NCBI GenBank assembly: GCA_031841125.1
Contig: CM063113.1
Location: 17,443,312 to 17,507,311, forward strand
Reading direction: 5' to 3'
Source: Acanthococcus lagerstroemiae
Lineage: Eukaryota; Arthropoda; Insecta; Hemiptera; Eriococcidae
DNA length: 64,000 bases
The notes under the pieces are model-generated. The model was given only the letters and a program-made list of their open reading frames with translations, did not search any database and was not told the origin of the DNA. Both the position numbers and the translations under genes were made by a program. Shown here piece after piece: positions 33,417 through 46,190 of the stretch; the stretch's first letter is position 1; each line of letters starts with the position of its first letter.

Positions 33417-35653
33417 GGAATTGATTAAAAAAATGAAATGAGACACAACGGAGATACTCGACGGCTTTGTAAATAAACATGGAGCCAGTGGCTCTTACTT
33501 CGCAATACGTCCAGTTCGTACGCGGTCAAAAATAAATATATGCCCTTTATGATGGGCTCGAATTTAACAATAAATAAATATTACACTCAGACTACATTGA
33601 GTAATAACAATGTAGAAATAGGGTCCTCTCTCCCCTAAACTTTAGAATAAATAATAAACTTCAGCATCAAAGGCTGGCAAATGAAATTGACCAAAAGCAT
33701 TAGACTAGGAAAATATGAAACCCGAAATACTACTCACAAGGGAGTCCCCTTCTCCAAAGTACACATTCAAATTTGGAGATTCAGGCTACAAATCTTGAAT
33801 TAAGGACTCGAAGAGCCTAAAAGCGCTCGGAACGATCGCTTTCGATGGTCACAGCTTTAGTGACGGTTCCTGCGTCTTGATCTGATACTGGTCTCACAGG
33901 ACCTGAAATTTTTAATCACCCCCCTGAACATACAGTAACAAGACTGCTGAGCCTCCACGTGAAATTCACGTAGGCTTTCCACTAAATTTAGAACTAAAAC
34001 AAAAAGGGGGCGGGGAAATAAACAAAAATAAAATACATTTAAAACGGAATACTTTTAGATTTGAAAATTTTGATAAACCCAAATCGAAAGTAAAGGGAAT
34101 TTCTATTCCGCGCCCTTTTTAGATCATACGCGCGGGTTTGAAAGGGCGTCGGCTCCCTATGGTAAGCACGAATCTCTTAAGGCTAGCACTCGCGAAATCG
34201 CACTATACCACGGGTCGATCATAAAAACCAAACATAAGGTACTTTACCTAGCATTTCAGCTAAAGATACCAAAAAGACTCAAATTGGAGTTACGTGCACC
34301 AATGCTGGATAAGCTGGAACGTTAAAGTGCGTATGATCTGCGAAGCGAGATGATGGATCTAGATCTGCGAAGTGGCGCCACTGCTACAAATCTTCCAGCA
34401 ATTCGACGATAGCTGATTAATTGCAGGAACAAACTGAAAAATAACACAGCACAGTAACTTGTCCCAAAACTCCAATTTGAGGCGAATGTGAATCGCCTAC
34501 AGCACGTTTCAATCACACGTAGAAGACTCATCATTACCCAAGTTACTAAGCTGCTCACCCTACTAAAACGAAAATTCCAATAAATTTTGGGTTGGTTCCT
34601 CCTAGGAAAGATGTTCCTAGAGAAAACTCAATTTTGCCCACTTGATTCGAAAACAACACGAAATATGAGATCCAAAATGAGGGGAGCTAGGCTTACAATA
34701 TAAACAGTAATAATTATCGAAAATTATCGGACTAAGGTACGAAATCTGACATAAAAATGAGCAAATGAAACGTAATGCCTAGCCGATATTGAGTAGGTCC
34801 TGGAGCCATTGGCAGCGAATTCGATGATGATCTCGTAGCATCGGCCTCGTGATCTTGCGTCGTGGCGGCATGGTCTCGATCGAATAGCGCCATAGATCAG
34901 TCTGGACTCGGACATCCCGGAACTGGAAACACGATTTCTCGACACGGCGAACACTTTGTGGAGACGCAGATCTTCATGATTGAACCAAAAAAACTCGAAA
35001 TTGGCTTCGCTGGACAAGGCTTATAGCATGCCTTCTCATCTCACCATGCGGTTGGCTCAGCGAATGGATCCAAAAAATACGACTGTGGCGTTTCAGTTCT
35101 GTCACTTACGGCAAAAAGACACTTCTGGCGATCGAAAAAGCCGTCGAATTTTGAATTTTGAGAACAAAATAAACGAATAGAACTTCCAAAATGCGTGATA
35201 CGTTTTCAAACTGAATAAGTAATACACGATGTATGAAGCCTTTCACGTAGGCGAAAATCTGTAGCGAGATTCATAACGGTAAATTGATACTGTAGTAGCT
35301 CAAGAAACGAAATGAACCGTGCTGCAATTTTCAACTTAGTGCATCGTTTCGTTATCTATATCACTCCGCCGACTTGTCTAGTGACTTATCATTCCATCCC
35401 TCCACCCCGTACCATCTGCAAAATAGTAACAATCCGAGAGATGGAAAGAGACGTCGACTTTTGATAGCATTATGTCGAAAAACATAGTCCCCAGCACAGC
35501 CAATCCTTTCAGGAGAAAGCCTGTGCGGATGATGATTTCAAGTAAGACCATGTGCTCGCTTCGGAGGCTGTTGCTTCCTTATCAAAGCGAGCGTCGTACT
35601 TATCACCGGGGAAATCTTTAAACTGGCTACCTATGCAGTGAAATGAATAGGCA
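33417..35653. other. Gene-free stretch
   Basis: AT-rich sequence with no recognisable gene or element. ORFs of 60-97 residues (for example 34,322-34,558 and 34,724-35,017, minus) lack domains. Confidence 0.35.
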
Positions 35654-36136
35654 TTACCTGTCCAAGCTTAATTTTGAATGTAAGAAATAGAAAGCAATAT
35701 TTGTTTGCGTTAAATTATCGGAAGGCCGCTCGAGAAACAATTCAAGTTTGTGTAATATATTGAAAGGGGTTTCACATGCGTCGGGTGAGTAACCAACAAA
35801 TTGACGGAGAGTTGTCAGGGCTGCAACTGCAGCACGTTTTGTCTGAACCGGGGCTGGTTCGTCTTCAGGTTTGTCATCGCTGGCAGATTCTACGTCGCGT
35901 TCATCTGGTTCTGGAACTTCTTCTACAATATCCTCATCTGTTGAACCGGCCGCCATAGCCACGTTGTTGTCGACAGCTACAAAATTACGGGAAGTGATGT
36001 TAGAAGCGTTGGAATGTACAGCCACTCGTCCCCAATCTGGATAAACGTCACGTTCAAGAAGAGCCTCAGTCTGATCATTGTGAAAGGAAAATTCAGATTT
36101 CTTGAAGCAGTTCACAATTGAAGCGTGACATTCCAA
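35654..36136 (-). pseudogene. pogo/Tigger-like transposase C-terminal fragment
   Basis: The 160-residue open frame ends in a pattern typical of CENP-B/pogo-type transposases. 'ASIVNCFKKSEFSF' comes first, then 'TDEDIVEEVPEPDE', a long acidic linker ('SASDDKPEDEPAP'), and a helical tail 'AAVAALTTLRQFVGY' with 'NILHKLELFLER'. The catalytic DDE core and the N-terminal HTH domains are absent. Just beyond its 5' side (about 36,111-36,152) the sequence is inverted-duplicated at 36,319-36,358, so the copy was rearranged. At 36,500-36,680 repeated CGAGTT/GAGTTATAGG motifs, common near pogo-like termini, may be from the same element. Confidence 0.65.
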
Positions 36137-36360
36137 AACGAACTCAGTCCAATTTTATAAAAAAGAATTTAGATGCGCCATTTGATGGAGGAACATGTAC
36201 AGTGTGCTAATTAATCAGCCTACGGCATGTGTCCCTGTAACCATACACCTAGGCAACGCGCAGACGCCGCCGTCGCCTGTTTTGCGTGTTGCTTTGCTCT
36301 CCTGAAAAGTTGTAAAAATGGACTGAGTCCGTTTTGGAATATCACGCTTCAATTATTGTA
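36111..36360. repeat. Inverted duplication next to the pogo-like fragment
   Basis: GAAGCGTGACATTCCAAAAC followed by 'GAACTCAGTCCA' (36,121-36,152) recurs as the reverse complement at 36,323-36,352 (TGGACTGAGTCCGTTTTGGA). About 170 bp of unrelated sequence separates the two. Confidence 0.65.
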
Positions 36361-36789
36361 GTCTGCGATACTTTCCTCCACGCCTTGTCAGCAGTTCACA
36401 TTGCAAAAAACAAGTCGATTTTGAGAGGAATTCCTTGGTCCAACCAGACTACAATCTGGGTTATCACGAGACTTTCACCGCAAATTCTTTTGAAAGCAAT
36501 TTCGTTAAAGATTTTTTAGCCTTGCGAAACTGCGAGTTCTTGTTCGAGTTCTAGAGATCCGAGTTTCGAGTAATAGGGGGATTTTTACATTTATTAGGCG
36601 CTTATGGGAATGCGAAGGGAACAGAATAAAAAATTCAAGTTCTAGTGGTTTTCGAGTTATAGGGGCTCGAGTTAAAATGTTCAACATAGACAAAGATTCG
36701 CACAATTAAATTCAGAGGTTTGTGCATGTTGATTAGGTAGCATGCGTCAGTTTTTATTCGATTGTAAGGATTATCAATTTTTAAATAAC

Positions 36790-37700
36790 ATGTTTCATTT
36801 CGCCGGAAATTTCTGCGCAAATTGGTGTACTCATTGACGACGGTAAAAGTCGTCGCTCTGTCGCGCTACAGTATAATCTGGCGCATGGGGCCGAGCAACA
36901 CATATTTAACATCGAACAGAAATAGCTGGGGAAGTGAATTTCTTTCGTAACACGCCTGTGAATTCTCGAACAGTCCATCACCGACTTCGCGAACATGGTT
37001 TACGTACCTAACTTTAAACCGGCACAAGTTCCGATACTCACTATGGAACACCGATGATGACGCTTGTTTTTTGCTCGCAATCACGTGTAATGGTGAGAAG
37101 GGGATTGCAGGCGGGTTTTCTTCACAGATGAGTCCAGATTTTCTCCCACAGGACCGGATGGACGTGTACGCGCTTGGAGACGCCCTGGTCAGTGATATGC
37201 TCAACATATGTTTACACGAAGGTCGAATTTCTTCGGTGGTTCCGTTATGGTCTGGGGTAGTATTTCGCGTGATGCTAGGACGGATCTCCATTTTTGTGTC
37301 TCTGGCACCGTGAACGCTTCACTGTATATTGAGGACATTCTCGTAAATTACGTCGTGCCTTATATGTCATTTATGGATACGAGCTCCTTGTTCATGCAAG
37401 GTAACGCACGACCGCATGTAGCACGACAGACGCTCAAATTCTTGGAAGAAGTCGAAATTGTATAACTTGAATTGCCAGCTTGCAGCCCAGACTTGAACCC
37501 AATTGAAGAAGTCTAGACAGACTGGGTAGACGCATACGAATTCGAAATCCCTCATAAATTCCCCCAATGCATTGAGAACTGTCCTGCGAGAAGAATGGGA
37601 AGCGATACCACAGGAGCCGTGTGTTAATTGATAGCATGCCGAGCCGGTTACGAGCCGTGATTCGGGCCGGTGGCGGCAACACGTGTTGCTAGGATCAACT
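36790..37700 (+). pseudogene. Tc1-like (Tc1/mariner) transposase, broken
   Basis: Blocks of a Tc1-family transposase appear in order across frames: 'ISAQIGVLIDDGKSRRSVAL' (36,812), 'RTVHHRLREHGLRT' (36,970) and 'DESRF...GPDGRVRAW' (37,125). Next are 'GGSVMVWGSISRDARTDLHF' (37,235), 'LFMQGNARPHVARQTLKFLE' (37,390) and 'LPACSPDLNPIEEV' (37,470), ending near 37,645. These cover the HTH end and the catalytic region around the second Asp (normally D-N-A-R-P-H, here G-N-A-R-P-H) and third acidic residue (NPIE). Stops, frame shifts and an internal deletion between 36,900 and 37,000 make it non-functional. Its 3' end is the reference for the fragment split at 3,357/9,007. Confidence 0.85.
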
Positions 37701-37858
37701 TCTGTTGATTTTATCAACATTTAGTGAACCTTTGTCGTTTTACATCTGTTTCTTACAGTTCTGGAATATACAATTTTTTGCTACACCAGGGATTTTTTTG
37801 TCTGTATCGGGTATGTCTGAATGCCTCCACAGCATACGCGTGAAAAGAGAAATGTTCT

Positions 37859-38131
37859 CAGTGGCGGATCCAGGATTACACTTGGGGGGGGGGCTAAATG
37901 TTGGAGAAAAAAAGAGCAAACAAAATTTTAAGCATGAATGCATGATTGTTGATAAGTGATAATGTTGATTCATTGATAACGCGATATGTATTCACGAACG
38001 GTGCTGTATGAGCGCTACTGTCATTAAAAACATCAGTGGCTAAAATAAGTGGAAAAGCGAGTGAAAATTATTTTATTTTTTTTTGGGGGGGGATATAGCC
38101 CCTTTAGCCCCCCCCCCTGGATCCGCCACTG
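37859..38131. mobile_element. hAT-type MITE, 273 bp, perfect 8 bp TSD
   Basis: Perfect 16 bp terminal inverted repeats CAGTGGCGGATCCAGG, flanked by a perfect 8 bp direct repeat AATGTTCT (37851-37858 and 38132-38139). The interior has G-runs near the left end and C-runs near the right end, and no ORF of note. Confidence 0.92.
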
Positions 38132-38286
38132 AATGTTCTAGAAATGTAACATCTGAATCTTCAGTCATTTTTGCTGGTTCCCTTTTGCTGATATCCCGTG
38201 AAACACGTGCGCATGGAAATATCAATTAAAATGTCGAGTATGGAAATCCGAGACATTTTGAGTACACATGTGTTTAATGGACGTAA

Positions 38287-38968
38287 TAGTATATTACACA
38301 CCAAGAGTCAAAAGTGAGTGTTTACATGGCGAGGGAAAGTTTGCGAATGAGCGTAGCGAGTGAGCAATTCCCGAGTCATGTAAACTCACTTTTGGCTCTT
38401 GTTGTGGAAGATATTTCTTATACTACTTGATCAGAAAAGCGGCAATGTTTTTCGCTGACAGGGTCTGTGTTTTGTTTTTTTAATTAATTAATTAATTAAT
38501 TTATTTATTTATTTAAATTATAGACAGCTGATTTTTGTGTGCGTAATTAATTCAAAAATTTAATTAGCTCAGTTAATTACTATGAAGTACACTATCGCAG
38601 TCTTGTCTTCAGTTTGTTCACGTGCACAAACAGCATACACAGATAGTGGCCAGCAAAGACATAACGACGGTTAACAACGAACAGTAACAACAGCTGTACT
38701 ACGTCGTGAATATTTAAATGCGTTCTTAAGTCGCTATTTTGTAATTCACTCCGTGGTCGAGTGGTTAGAGACGATCGCTACAAACGCGGGTTCGATTCCC
38801 CGATACAAAATTACTGGCTAGCAATTTTTTCATGTAAAAACGCTTTAAATTGAGGGACGTTTACTGTACATGTAGGTTTTGTTAGCACTTGATGTATAAA
38901 TGATAGGCGCTTCTTGTCGTCTGCAAAACATCAACGTAAACATTGCCTTTCTGATCAAGTAGTATAAA
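38287..38968 (+). repeat. Composite repeat C with a tRNA-like core, copy 1
   Basis: It starts with a ~100 bp hairpin (38,299-38,402: CCAAGAGTCAAAAGTGAGTG ... 'CACTTTTGGCTCTTG'). A segment bounded by inverted TTATACTACTTGATCAGAAA (from 38,420) and its complement near 38,945-38,968 follows. That segment holds a (TTAA/TTTA)n patch and a tRNA-like unit at 38,752-38,812. A second copy, reversed and carrying one further insertion, lies at 57,640-58,740. No coding capacity. Confidence 0.72.
38752..38812 (+). repeat. tRNA-like unit inside repeat C
   Basis: A-box-like TGGTCGAGTGGTTAGAG at 38754-38770 and a canonical B-box GGGTTCGATTCCC at 38788-38800. The spacing is short for a complete tRNA, so it looks like a tRNA-derived Pol III promoter rather than a working tRNA gene. 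Confidence 0.6.
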
Positions 38969-40408
38969 AAGTAATTTATTTATAAATGTCAACTGCACTG
39001 TCAATTATAAACGCCATTTTAGCATACGGAAAAATACGGATTTTCGAAAATCTCATCTGGCAGCCCTGCCGAACATCATCGAACAGGGCACACATTATGA
39101 TAAAGATCTAGAATTAAACTGTGCTATACAACATTTGCTTTCATATCAGTTGCATACTTTCATTGGATTCATATGGTGCTTAGAACTGTCTGTCATATTA
39201 ATGACATAATATGAGATTATAAAGGACATCTACAGAACGCATGTCAATTCCACGTATTATACCTACTACAATATTGATAGTATGCGATACTTGTCGACTA
39301 TAATGTCAACTGAAATGGTTCACGGCAGTGTATTCCAAAATTTATGTCGATGGCTCTGCAGACACAAATATTGATATAACTGTTGACTGTCGTCAGCTGA
39401 ACAATTTGTCGATAGTCTTATCAATAACATTGTGAACGTTGACGATAAGGTATGTCAACTGTGCAATTTAAAATTGGTCTATATCAACAACTGAAGGATT
39501 TGTCAATATTCATGTTAATGAGATAATCAACATATAGACAAAAGGCCATGTCAACTATACAATCAAAATTCTGTCAATATCAACAGATACAAAAGTAGGT
39601 AAGGTATAGTCGACATTCGCATTGACATATATACTTATTGACAAATGGCTTAGGCTGAATAATTTCTTGGTAAATTAAGTTAGTGTCATAATTCCAGTAC
39701 GGCTGAATTTAATGCAATATGTTCCACAGTATTGGGATACAAAAACTCAAAATAAGTTAAAAAAATGATGTCAGTACAAATGTCTATGCTTTTGCCGATA
39801 TCGACAGTGTTTCACGGCAGAAGGAGAATCATAATTTTCTGGGGGTGGATAAAGACTTTTGTCCGGCAGTGTATAATGGGCCAGTTAAAACTGAAAATAT
39901 TTTCGTATATTTTTACTCATCTCTGTTTCGTGTTATTATTTAGGTAAGTACTTTTTGTAGTTGGTCTTGAACAAGAGATGAATGAAGAACAGATGAGGAA
40001 ACTACAATAAACGGAAACGTTCTCATTTTAGGCGACTCATTCATTAGAAGATCCATTAAAGACGCTCTCGTTGTAAGCATTCGAAATACATATTTTTATC
40101 GTCTTCGAGCGACTCTCTCGCACACAGTGACGCGAGAGCACGTACCGAACCGTATCGTGAAACTCAAAATGCAAAATTCAACGATCGATAAATGTAATTT
40201 CAATGTAGAGTTTGAGCACAGAAGCACTCGACAGAGATTTTTAATTATCGTCGTTACGTAAATCGTAATTCTCATAACACAGTTCGGTATTTCGAGTAGG
40301 TTCTTATTTGGCCAGGTCGTCGATAACTATTCGACAGATTTGTATGTTCTGATGGGAACATTGTTGATGTAAGTACTATTTTTCAAGCTGAAAGCTAAAA
40401 GGAAATCA
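38969..40408. other. Stretch with TGTCAAC/GTTGACA-type motifs, no gene
   Basis: From about 39,280 to 39,660 the words TGTCAAC, TGTCAATA and their complements GTTGAC and TATCAACA recur many times on both strands. The stretch reaches a Tc1-like terminal motif TTTGTCCGGCAGTGTA at 39,857-39,872. The similar tail of the Tc1 fragment at 9,090-9,252 has related motifs. No ORF of note. Confidence 0.4.
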
Positions 40409-40735
40409 CCCTATTGACCAAATCTACTGAAATTTCGCTTACTCAGTTGCGGAAATTTCAAATTTCCGCAAAAAAATCGAGGCAGATGCCGAATTCGGGA
40501 GCAGAACGTAGCGATTTTTCTGATTTTTCCGCTGCAGTATCTGCAGCGTCTCCAGAATTCCTGTCCATTACGTTGCGTTACGCTGCGATTATCTAACCCG
40601 CGGCGGGCGCGGAATTTACTATTACGCTGCATTCAGCAGCTTAAAATAAAGCCGCAACTGATGCGTAATTTAAATATTGAGGCGTTCAGCTGCGAATAAT
40701 GAACGTGCCTCAGTAGCGGACATTGTGGAATTTCT

Positions 40736-40860
40736 GTTCTGCCGCGACTTTATCTGTTCCGCATCAATAGTGGCTGACGCAGAATAAAATGTTCTGCGGC
40801 GACTTTATTTGTTCCGCATCAGAAGTGACTGACGCAGAATAAAAGTTGAGGCGTTCTACC
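40736..40860. repeat. 55 bp tandem repeat
   Basis: GTTCTGCCGCGACTTTATCT ... 'TGACGCAGAATAAAAT' at 40,736-40,790 is repeated at 40,791-40,852, and a third unit starts at 40,853. Confidence 0.7.
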
Positions 40861-41109
40861 GCGACTATTCCACATTCCGCGGCAGTAACGATTAGTGCGA
40901 AACATGAAAGTCGACACGTTCTACTGCGATCCTAATAACTGCTGCTGATCCAGAATTTTTTGGCCAGTATCGTTTAGAAGCTGCAAATACAAAGCAGTGG
41001 CTGATGCGGACTTCAATATTAGAAGTGCTCCATTGTGACTGTGTATTCAATCTGCTGCACAGAATTTTTCTTAATATAGGCTAAAGGTACCGCAAAATTC
41101 AATAATAAA

Positions 41110-43384
41110 CAATAAAGGATCTGTAGTAATAATCCTCCCTTTAAACCTCCCTAAACCTCCCTTCCATCCTCATTGTCACCAAGAAAACATATCTGTAGAA
41201 CAAATTTTTTTCTTGTGTCTCAAAAAATTCAAATCGTTTTGAATTTTTATTGACGCTCGGATCATTTTTATGGTCTCTGATCATTATAATGACGTTGTTC
41301 TGTGTACACGTTCTTTATTATTGACGCAGCGCTCGAAATGATTGACCATGTATAATTCGCGTAAGTTGCCTCCAGGAAAAACGGTACATCCCTGCATTTT
41401 CGGAGCCTTTCCAATAATACGACGAATATCCCGATGAACAGTTTCATTGTGGTTGCCTTGAAGTTGCGAAAGAGGAGATATTATATTAAACTACCCGAAA
41501 CCACAAAAATAACGGAAAATCGATTTTTTGACAGACCACGTTTCACCAGTTTCACGTTTCATGTACGAATGTAAATGTAGCGCAGTGCGCGATGATTTGG
41601 TTTCCCTATGTAGTCCCCGTATGAATAATGCAGTTATAGGGGGGAGAATTCCGCAGCCCCATAAGTTGATGACAGACAGAAAAAATAGTAGGTAACAGTA
41701 TAGCAAAAATTTTCCTAGCATTTCATGTAATTTTCCATCTGTGTCCTCTTCCCTCTAGTCCGTCCCTAAAAGTAGATATATTTGTCCGAGGCACCCTGTT
41801 GTCAAGAGCGGACATTAAAAATTTGAAAACCTGAGTATAAATACCTATTTTCACTAACTCGAGCACCCGTAACCCATTCGATAATTTGAATGCGTATAAA
41901 TTGGAACGAAATAACTGTCAAACGACCGTTCGCAATTCACTTTATTTTACTTATGGCAGTGAGGTGTCGTCAAATTATCAAATATTTGATAACTGAACGG
42001 AAAAAGTCATCCAAGACCGATACAATAAGACATTATGAAAATCGAAAATGTTGACAAAAATTAATGTCGGAATTGAAAGTGTATGTCAAACCCGGTGTGA
42101 CCAGATCGAACAGAAATTTTTTTGAACTTAGAGAAAGACCCTTAACATAGGGACGTTATATGCCTTTCTTTCTTTACTATTTTCCAATACTGCAGGCTGC
42201 GTAGCTGCCGGTCACTTAGCGTCGCCGAGTCGTCGTGTGATATGTCGGTGTGTCGGCCGCTGTCCTGCTGGCCGTTATTCGAATTTCGAAATAATGATAA
42301 ACGAAAGTTTCGTGCAATTTCCGTGCAAACATATGAAATTGAACCGTTAAAATTGTTGCAATTACTGTCGTTCATGGGAAGATTTTTTCACAAGGTCGTT
42401 TCCTAATATCGGTTATTCGCTAATGAAGAGAGGAACAAGTGATCAATTTATTTGATGAACTTGGTAAGTATTTACATTACCAGTAGCTGATAGTACTATC
42501 TGACATCGGTTTCATATTGCACTGACATTTGTGCATTTGCATGAACACAGATTTATGACGAATGTAATCGCAGTTCCAACTTGCCCATTGTTCACTATTC
42601 AGCGATCCAAGTCGTCAGTTCACTCGTAAGTACAGAGTATTCATGTTTCAATATGCACGTTCAAAGGCTCGAGCATGGTGCAAGAACTTTCTGCTTGACG
42701 ACTATTTTGGCAAAATTGCACTCGTATGACGAGCGTGCACTAACGAATGTCACGCAACAAATTTCCTTAACGTATCCGCATTTAATCAATGTACAGTACC
42801 GTTGAATATGTTCATTCTGAACGTATTCAACAGTATTCAGAAATGAGATGTCGCTACTGCAAGATGCAGCGTACGGTTTTGTCAAATTCAAATTAGATTC
42901 TCATTTCGGCATTGGTTTTGATTAACAAAAAAACTGAAGCCAGTCTCAAGTTCTGAAATGTGGTACATGGTACAATTGACTAGTTCATGGACGATTGCTA
43001 TCAGTTATCCAGGTGAGCGTTGTGAAGAAATTTTGTGAAATAGCTGTGTCTCAAGATTGTTTAATATCAGAACTCTAATGTCGCGAATCAAATAATGTGA
43101 AACTGATACAAATTAAGTTGGTGGCTGAATGAACAAACCTTTCGTATTTATCATTGGTAGCACAAATAGTTTGTTGTTGATAGGATTTCGTTGAACTCAT
43201 TGCGGTTTCTGAAGTCAGTGGGCGGGTGTTTTTCCCTTCATGTGAAATTTCCCGTACAGTAGCGTTAGAAAGGGTGAATTCCAAATTCGACATTGTGAAA
43301 ATCAATGCTCTTAAAGTTCCTGGTTCAGAGTATTTCTTTGGCTGCGTGTACATTTTCATAGAGGGAATCGATATGGTGATTATT
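41110..43384. other. Gene-free stretch
   Basis: No recognisable gene. Short ORFs on both strands (74-94 residues) lack domains. Confidence 0.35.
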
Positions 43385-43659
43385 AGGTCTGTTCAGGCAG
43401 CGTACAGAAATTAATCTTGATGATTTTTTCTGTAAGTTCTGTACAAATGTCTCTGTTCGTTTCTGTAGTGCTGTTGTGTAATCGTTTTAGCGCATGCTCA
43501 AACACTTTTTCTGCACTTTCTGTTGAAATTTCCGATCAACGTTTATTTTCACGGATAAATCTCCACATACCCGATGAACATTTCACTGCTAAAGTATGAA
43601 AAATTTGTCAGTGGTTCGGATAATTTTTAGTCATATTTTAACCTGATTAGCAGTATTCC

Positions 43660-43990
43660 TCCATTTGAAAAGTACAGCGAGTTATCCCCATGGACACTTT
43701 GAACTGCTAATGTACTGCTTATTTCTGAATAACCTCGCCCGGCGTTTATCCGAAATAAAGATATATTTATCAGTATCATGGATTAATTTAGCAGCATTGA
43801 TGATAAGATTAGTAGTATTTTTCATAAACGTAGTGTTCCTCCTGCTAAACATTCTGCATTTTATCCTTATTTTGGATAACTTTAGCAGTACACTGAACAA
43901 TATTAGTAACATTGGGGATAAAATTGGCAGCGGTTTTATCTGCTACACTGCTATCATTCAAAAACTTTTCCAGCTCCTTGAATCATACTT
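43660..43990. repeat. Degenerate 'TTTAGCAGTA / GGATAA' repeat
   Basis: Words such as TTTAGCAGCA, TTAGTAGTA, TTTAGCAGTA and TTATCC/GGATAA recur irregularly. The 115-residue ORF here (43,665-44,012) is hydrophobic only because of this base composition. Confidence 0.4.
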
Positions 43991-44259
43991 GAAAATGATT
44001 GGATCTCCATGAAATATTCAAAAAAATTTATTTAGTGTCTGAAATAATTTTACAATTTTTATGCTAAAAAGGAATGTAACAAAATATTAAAAAACTGAAT
44101 TATTATCTATAACTACATAACAGATAAAAGGATTGAAGCGAAAAGTGAAAACATATGAGTCAAACCCATTCCAATAATCCCCAAAATGTTGTGAGCCCGG
44201 GGCCGACAAAAATAAATCCAATATTTTGCAATAAATATCAAGGTAACCCACGCAGTACT

Positions 44260-45020
44260 TCAGAATAGGTGGCGGGGCAGAGGCTTAGCAGGGGCCATTT
44301 GGTGTCTTGTATGGAATCATAATTTTCTGCCCTTGTGATGTTATAGCAGCCTACCAGCCTACCCCAGGGAAGAGGTTCATGGTAAGGGGAGGAAGTTCCT
44401 GGAAGGAGGAGTATGATCAGGGTGGGGGGCGAGGAAAGAGGAGAAGGCCATGGTGAGTTAAAGGGTTGTGGTGGGTGAGAGATATCTTGGGGGGGGGGAC
44501 ATTCATGTATGGAATGGTGTGATTGGAGAAGGGAATTGTGGTGGGAGAAGGCTGCAGAGGGAGGGAGTACTAATGGGTGAGGGAGTCCTGATGGTGGAGG
44601 GCGGTCATAGTGGGGTAGGAGGGCCGTGGTAAGGAAGATCTAGTGGAGGAAGAGGGCCATGGTGGGCGAGGAGGATTGCAGCAGGGAGAGCTTCAGGGAC
44701 TCGAAGGATGGCTGTACAGAAGAAAGAGGTCGTGGTGCAAGAGGCGCCCTATGATTGAGGAGAGGTGCCCTATTGCGGAAGGGAGCAGGCTTATACTAGC
44801 AGAGAGCACCATGGTGGGAAGAGGATCGGGATTTCTGAAGCGTCATGGTGGTGTAGGGTGATTGTGACATGCATGTTGGATGAAGAGGGTCGTGATGAGT
44901 ATTGAAATAGTGATAGAAGGGGCTTTGGTGGGGTGAGCTGATGGCAGGAATGTGAGGGAAGGGTAGTTGCCGTGATGTTAGAGAATCGTATTGGAGACGG
45001 ACTTGTAGGAAGGAGGGCTG
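44260..45020 (+). repeat. G-rich purine-biased degenerate minisatellite
   Basis: Phrases like GGTGGG(A/T)GAGG, 'AGGGCCATGGTGG' and 'GGGAGAAGG' recur without a fixed period. The plus strand is strongly G-rich over about 700 bp, with many G-runs of three or more that could form quadruplexes. Small ORFs such as 44,643-44,861 are by-products. Confidence 0.6.
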
Positions 45021-45228
45021 ATGATGACTCCTCTCCTATGCATCCGCGTGTATGGAAGGTCAATAAGTATCTAACTGCCCCACTCCCCCTAGAATTTCTT
45101 TTGCCCTCCCGACAAGACCATTCTGGCTACACCCTTGGCACTAGGGTATGTATAACTGAACACCTAAATTTTGGTAGGAAATTCATAAGACCTTAAACAA
45201 AATTATAATACACATAATCATCTACCTA

Positions 45229-45264
45229 ATGCGGTAGGGGTTTTATAAGGCCCCCTACCGCATT
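45229..45264. repeat. Short hairpin
   Basis: ATGCGGTAGGGG and CCCCTACCGCAT form a 12 bp perfect stem around a 12-13 nt loop. Confidence 0.65.
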
Positions 45265-45459
45265 TATCACATTATCATATTGTTTACACAATAAATCTTC
45301 AGTTTTTTTCGACTCACTTCCAACAACTCTTCATCTTCATTTTCAGCTAAATGGGAAGAATCAATAGTGTCGCTTACATTTGCAACTGGATTTACTGGAA
45401 CTACACAATGCTGTTGTTGACTTGTAGAAGCCTGCAAAATTGTGATGAATAATTTCATA

Positions 45460-46182
45460 TATTCATAGTATTCAACAAAAGTTAGGTTTCCTGCAGAATA
45501 ATTACGATCAATTCATCTCAGTAAATGCATCACACATACGTAGTCTTCATCTAAAGTCAAAATCTGCTCTGAAATTGTGATCAGAGCTGCAGTAATGCAG
45601 TCCAAATGAATCAGAGTGAAGTTGAAGCAATGGTCAAATTCAGAGTGGAAATACCTAAATCAGATTTTTAATGGAAACAGTCAAGATCAATGTTCCAGTC
45701 TAAGATAGCCAAGGTGATCATTAACTAAATAAAAGTCAATAATAAAAATGTTGAGTAAAAATAGGTGTTGTAGTATACCGTGGAAATTAGACTGAATGTC
45801 AGAGTTGAAAGTAAGTGTAACAGCATTAACGAAAGTCTAATTCAGGCATGAAACTAAAGTTAAAATTGAAGAGTTAGCAAAACAATTACAGCCGATGCGG
45901 AAATGGAGGTAGGACAAAGTGGAAATGAAATGGAAGTCTGCAAAGTCAAAGTGTAACTATAGAATAAGGTAGGTACCTAGACTAAACAGATACCCACTTA
46001 AGGATTTGTAAAGTATGGTGGAACGTGTGCAAATAGTCAGGTACAGTCTGCCCACGGAAAGATGATGGTCCTGTTTTCGTTCCAGGCTAGTAGTGGTCCT
46101 TAAAAAGGTGCAAAACTGGTCAGGTACAACCAGGTGGTCCCCATTTAGCATTCAGAAATGCATTCGTTTCAAAACTTGTTCA
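45460..46182. other. Gene-free stretch with decayed short repeats
   Basis: Words like AAAGTCAAA, AAGTTGAAG, AAATTGAAG and CAGAGTGAA recur loosely between 45,490 and 45,960. Nothing coding is supported. Confidence 0.35.
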
Positions 46183-46190
46183 GGCCTACA

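Noticed and set aside
38752..38812. Functional tRNA gene
   Set aside because: Box spacing is short, no full cloverleaf is seen, and it lies inside a dispersed repeat.
43665..44012. Hydrophobic 115-residue ORF as a membrane protein
   Set aside because: The hydrophobicity follows from a decayed T-rich repeat; no start context or family match.
44643..44861. Gly/Arg-rich ORF as a gene
   Set aside because: By-product of the G-rich minisatellite.
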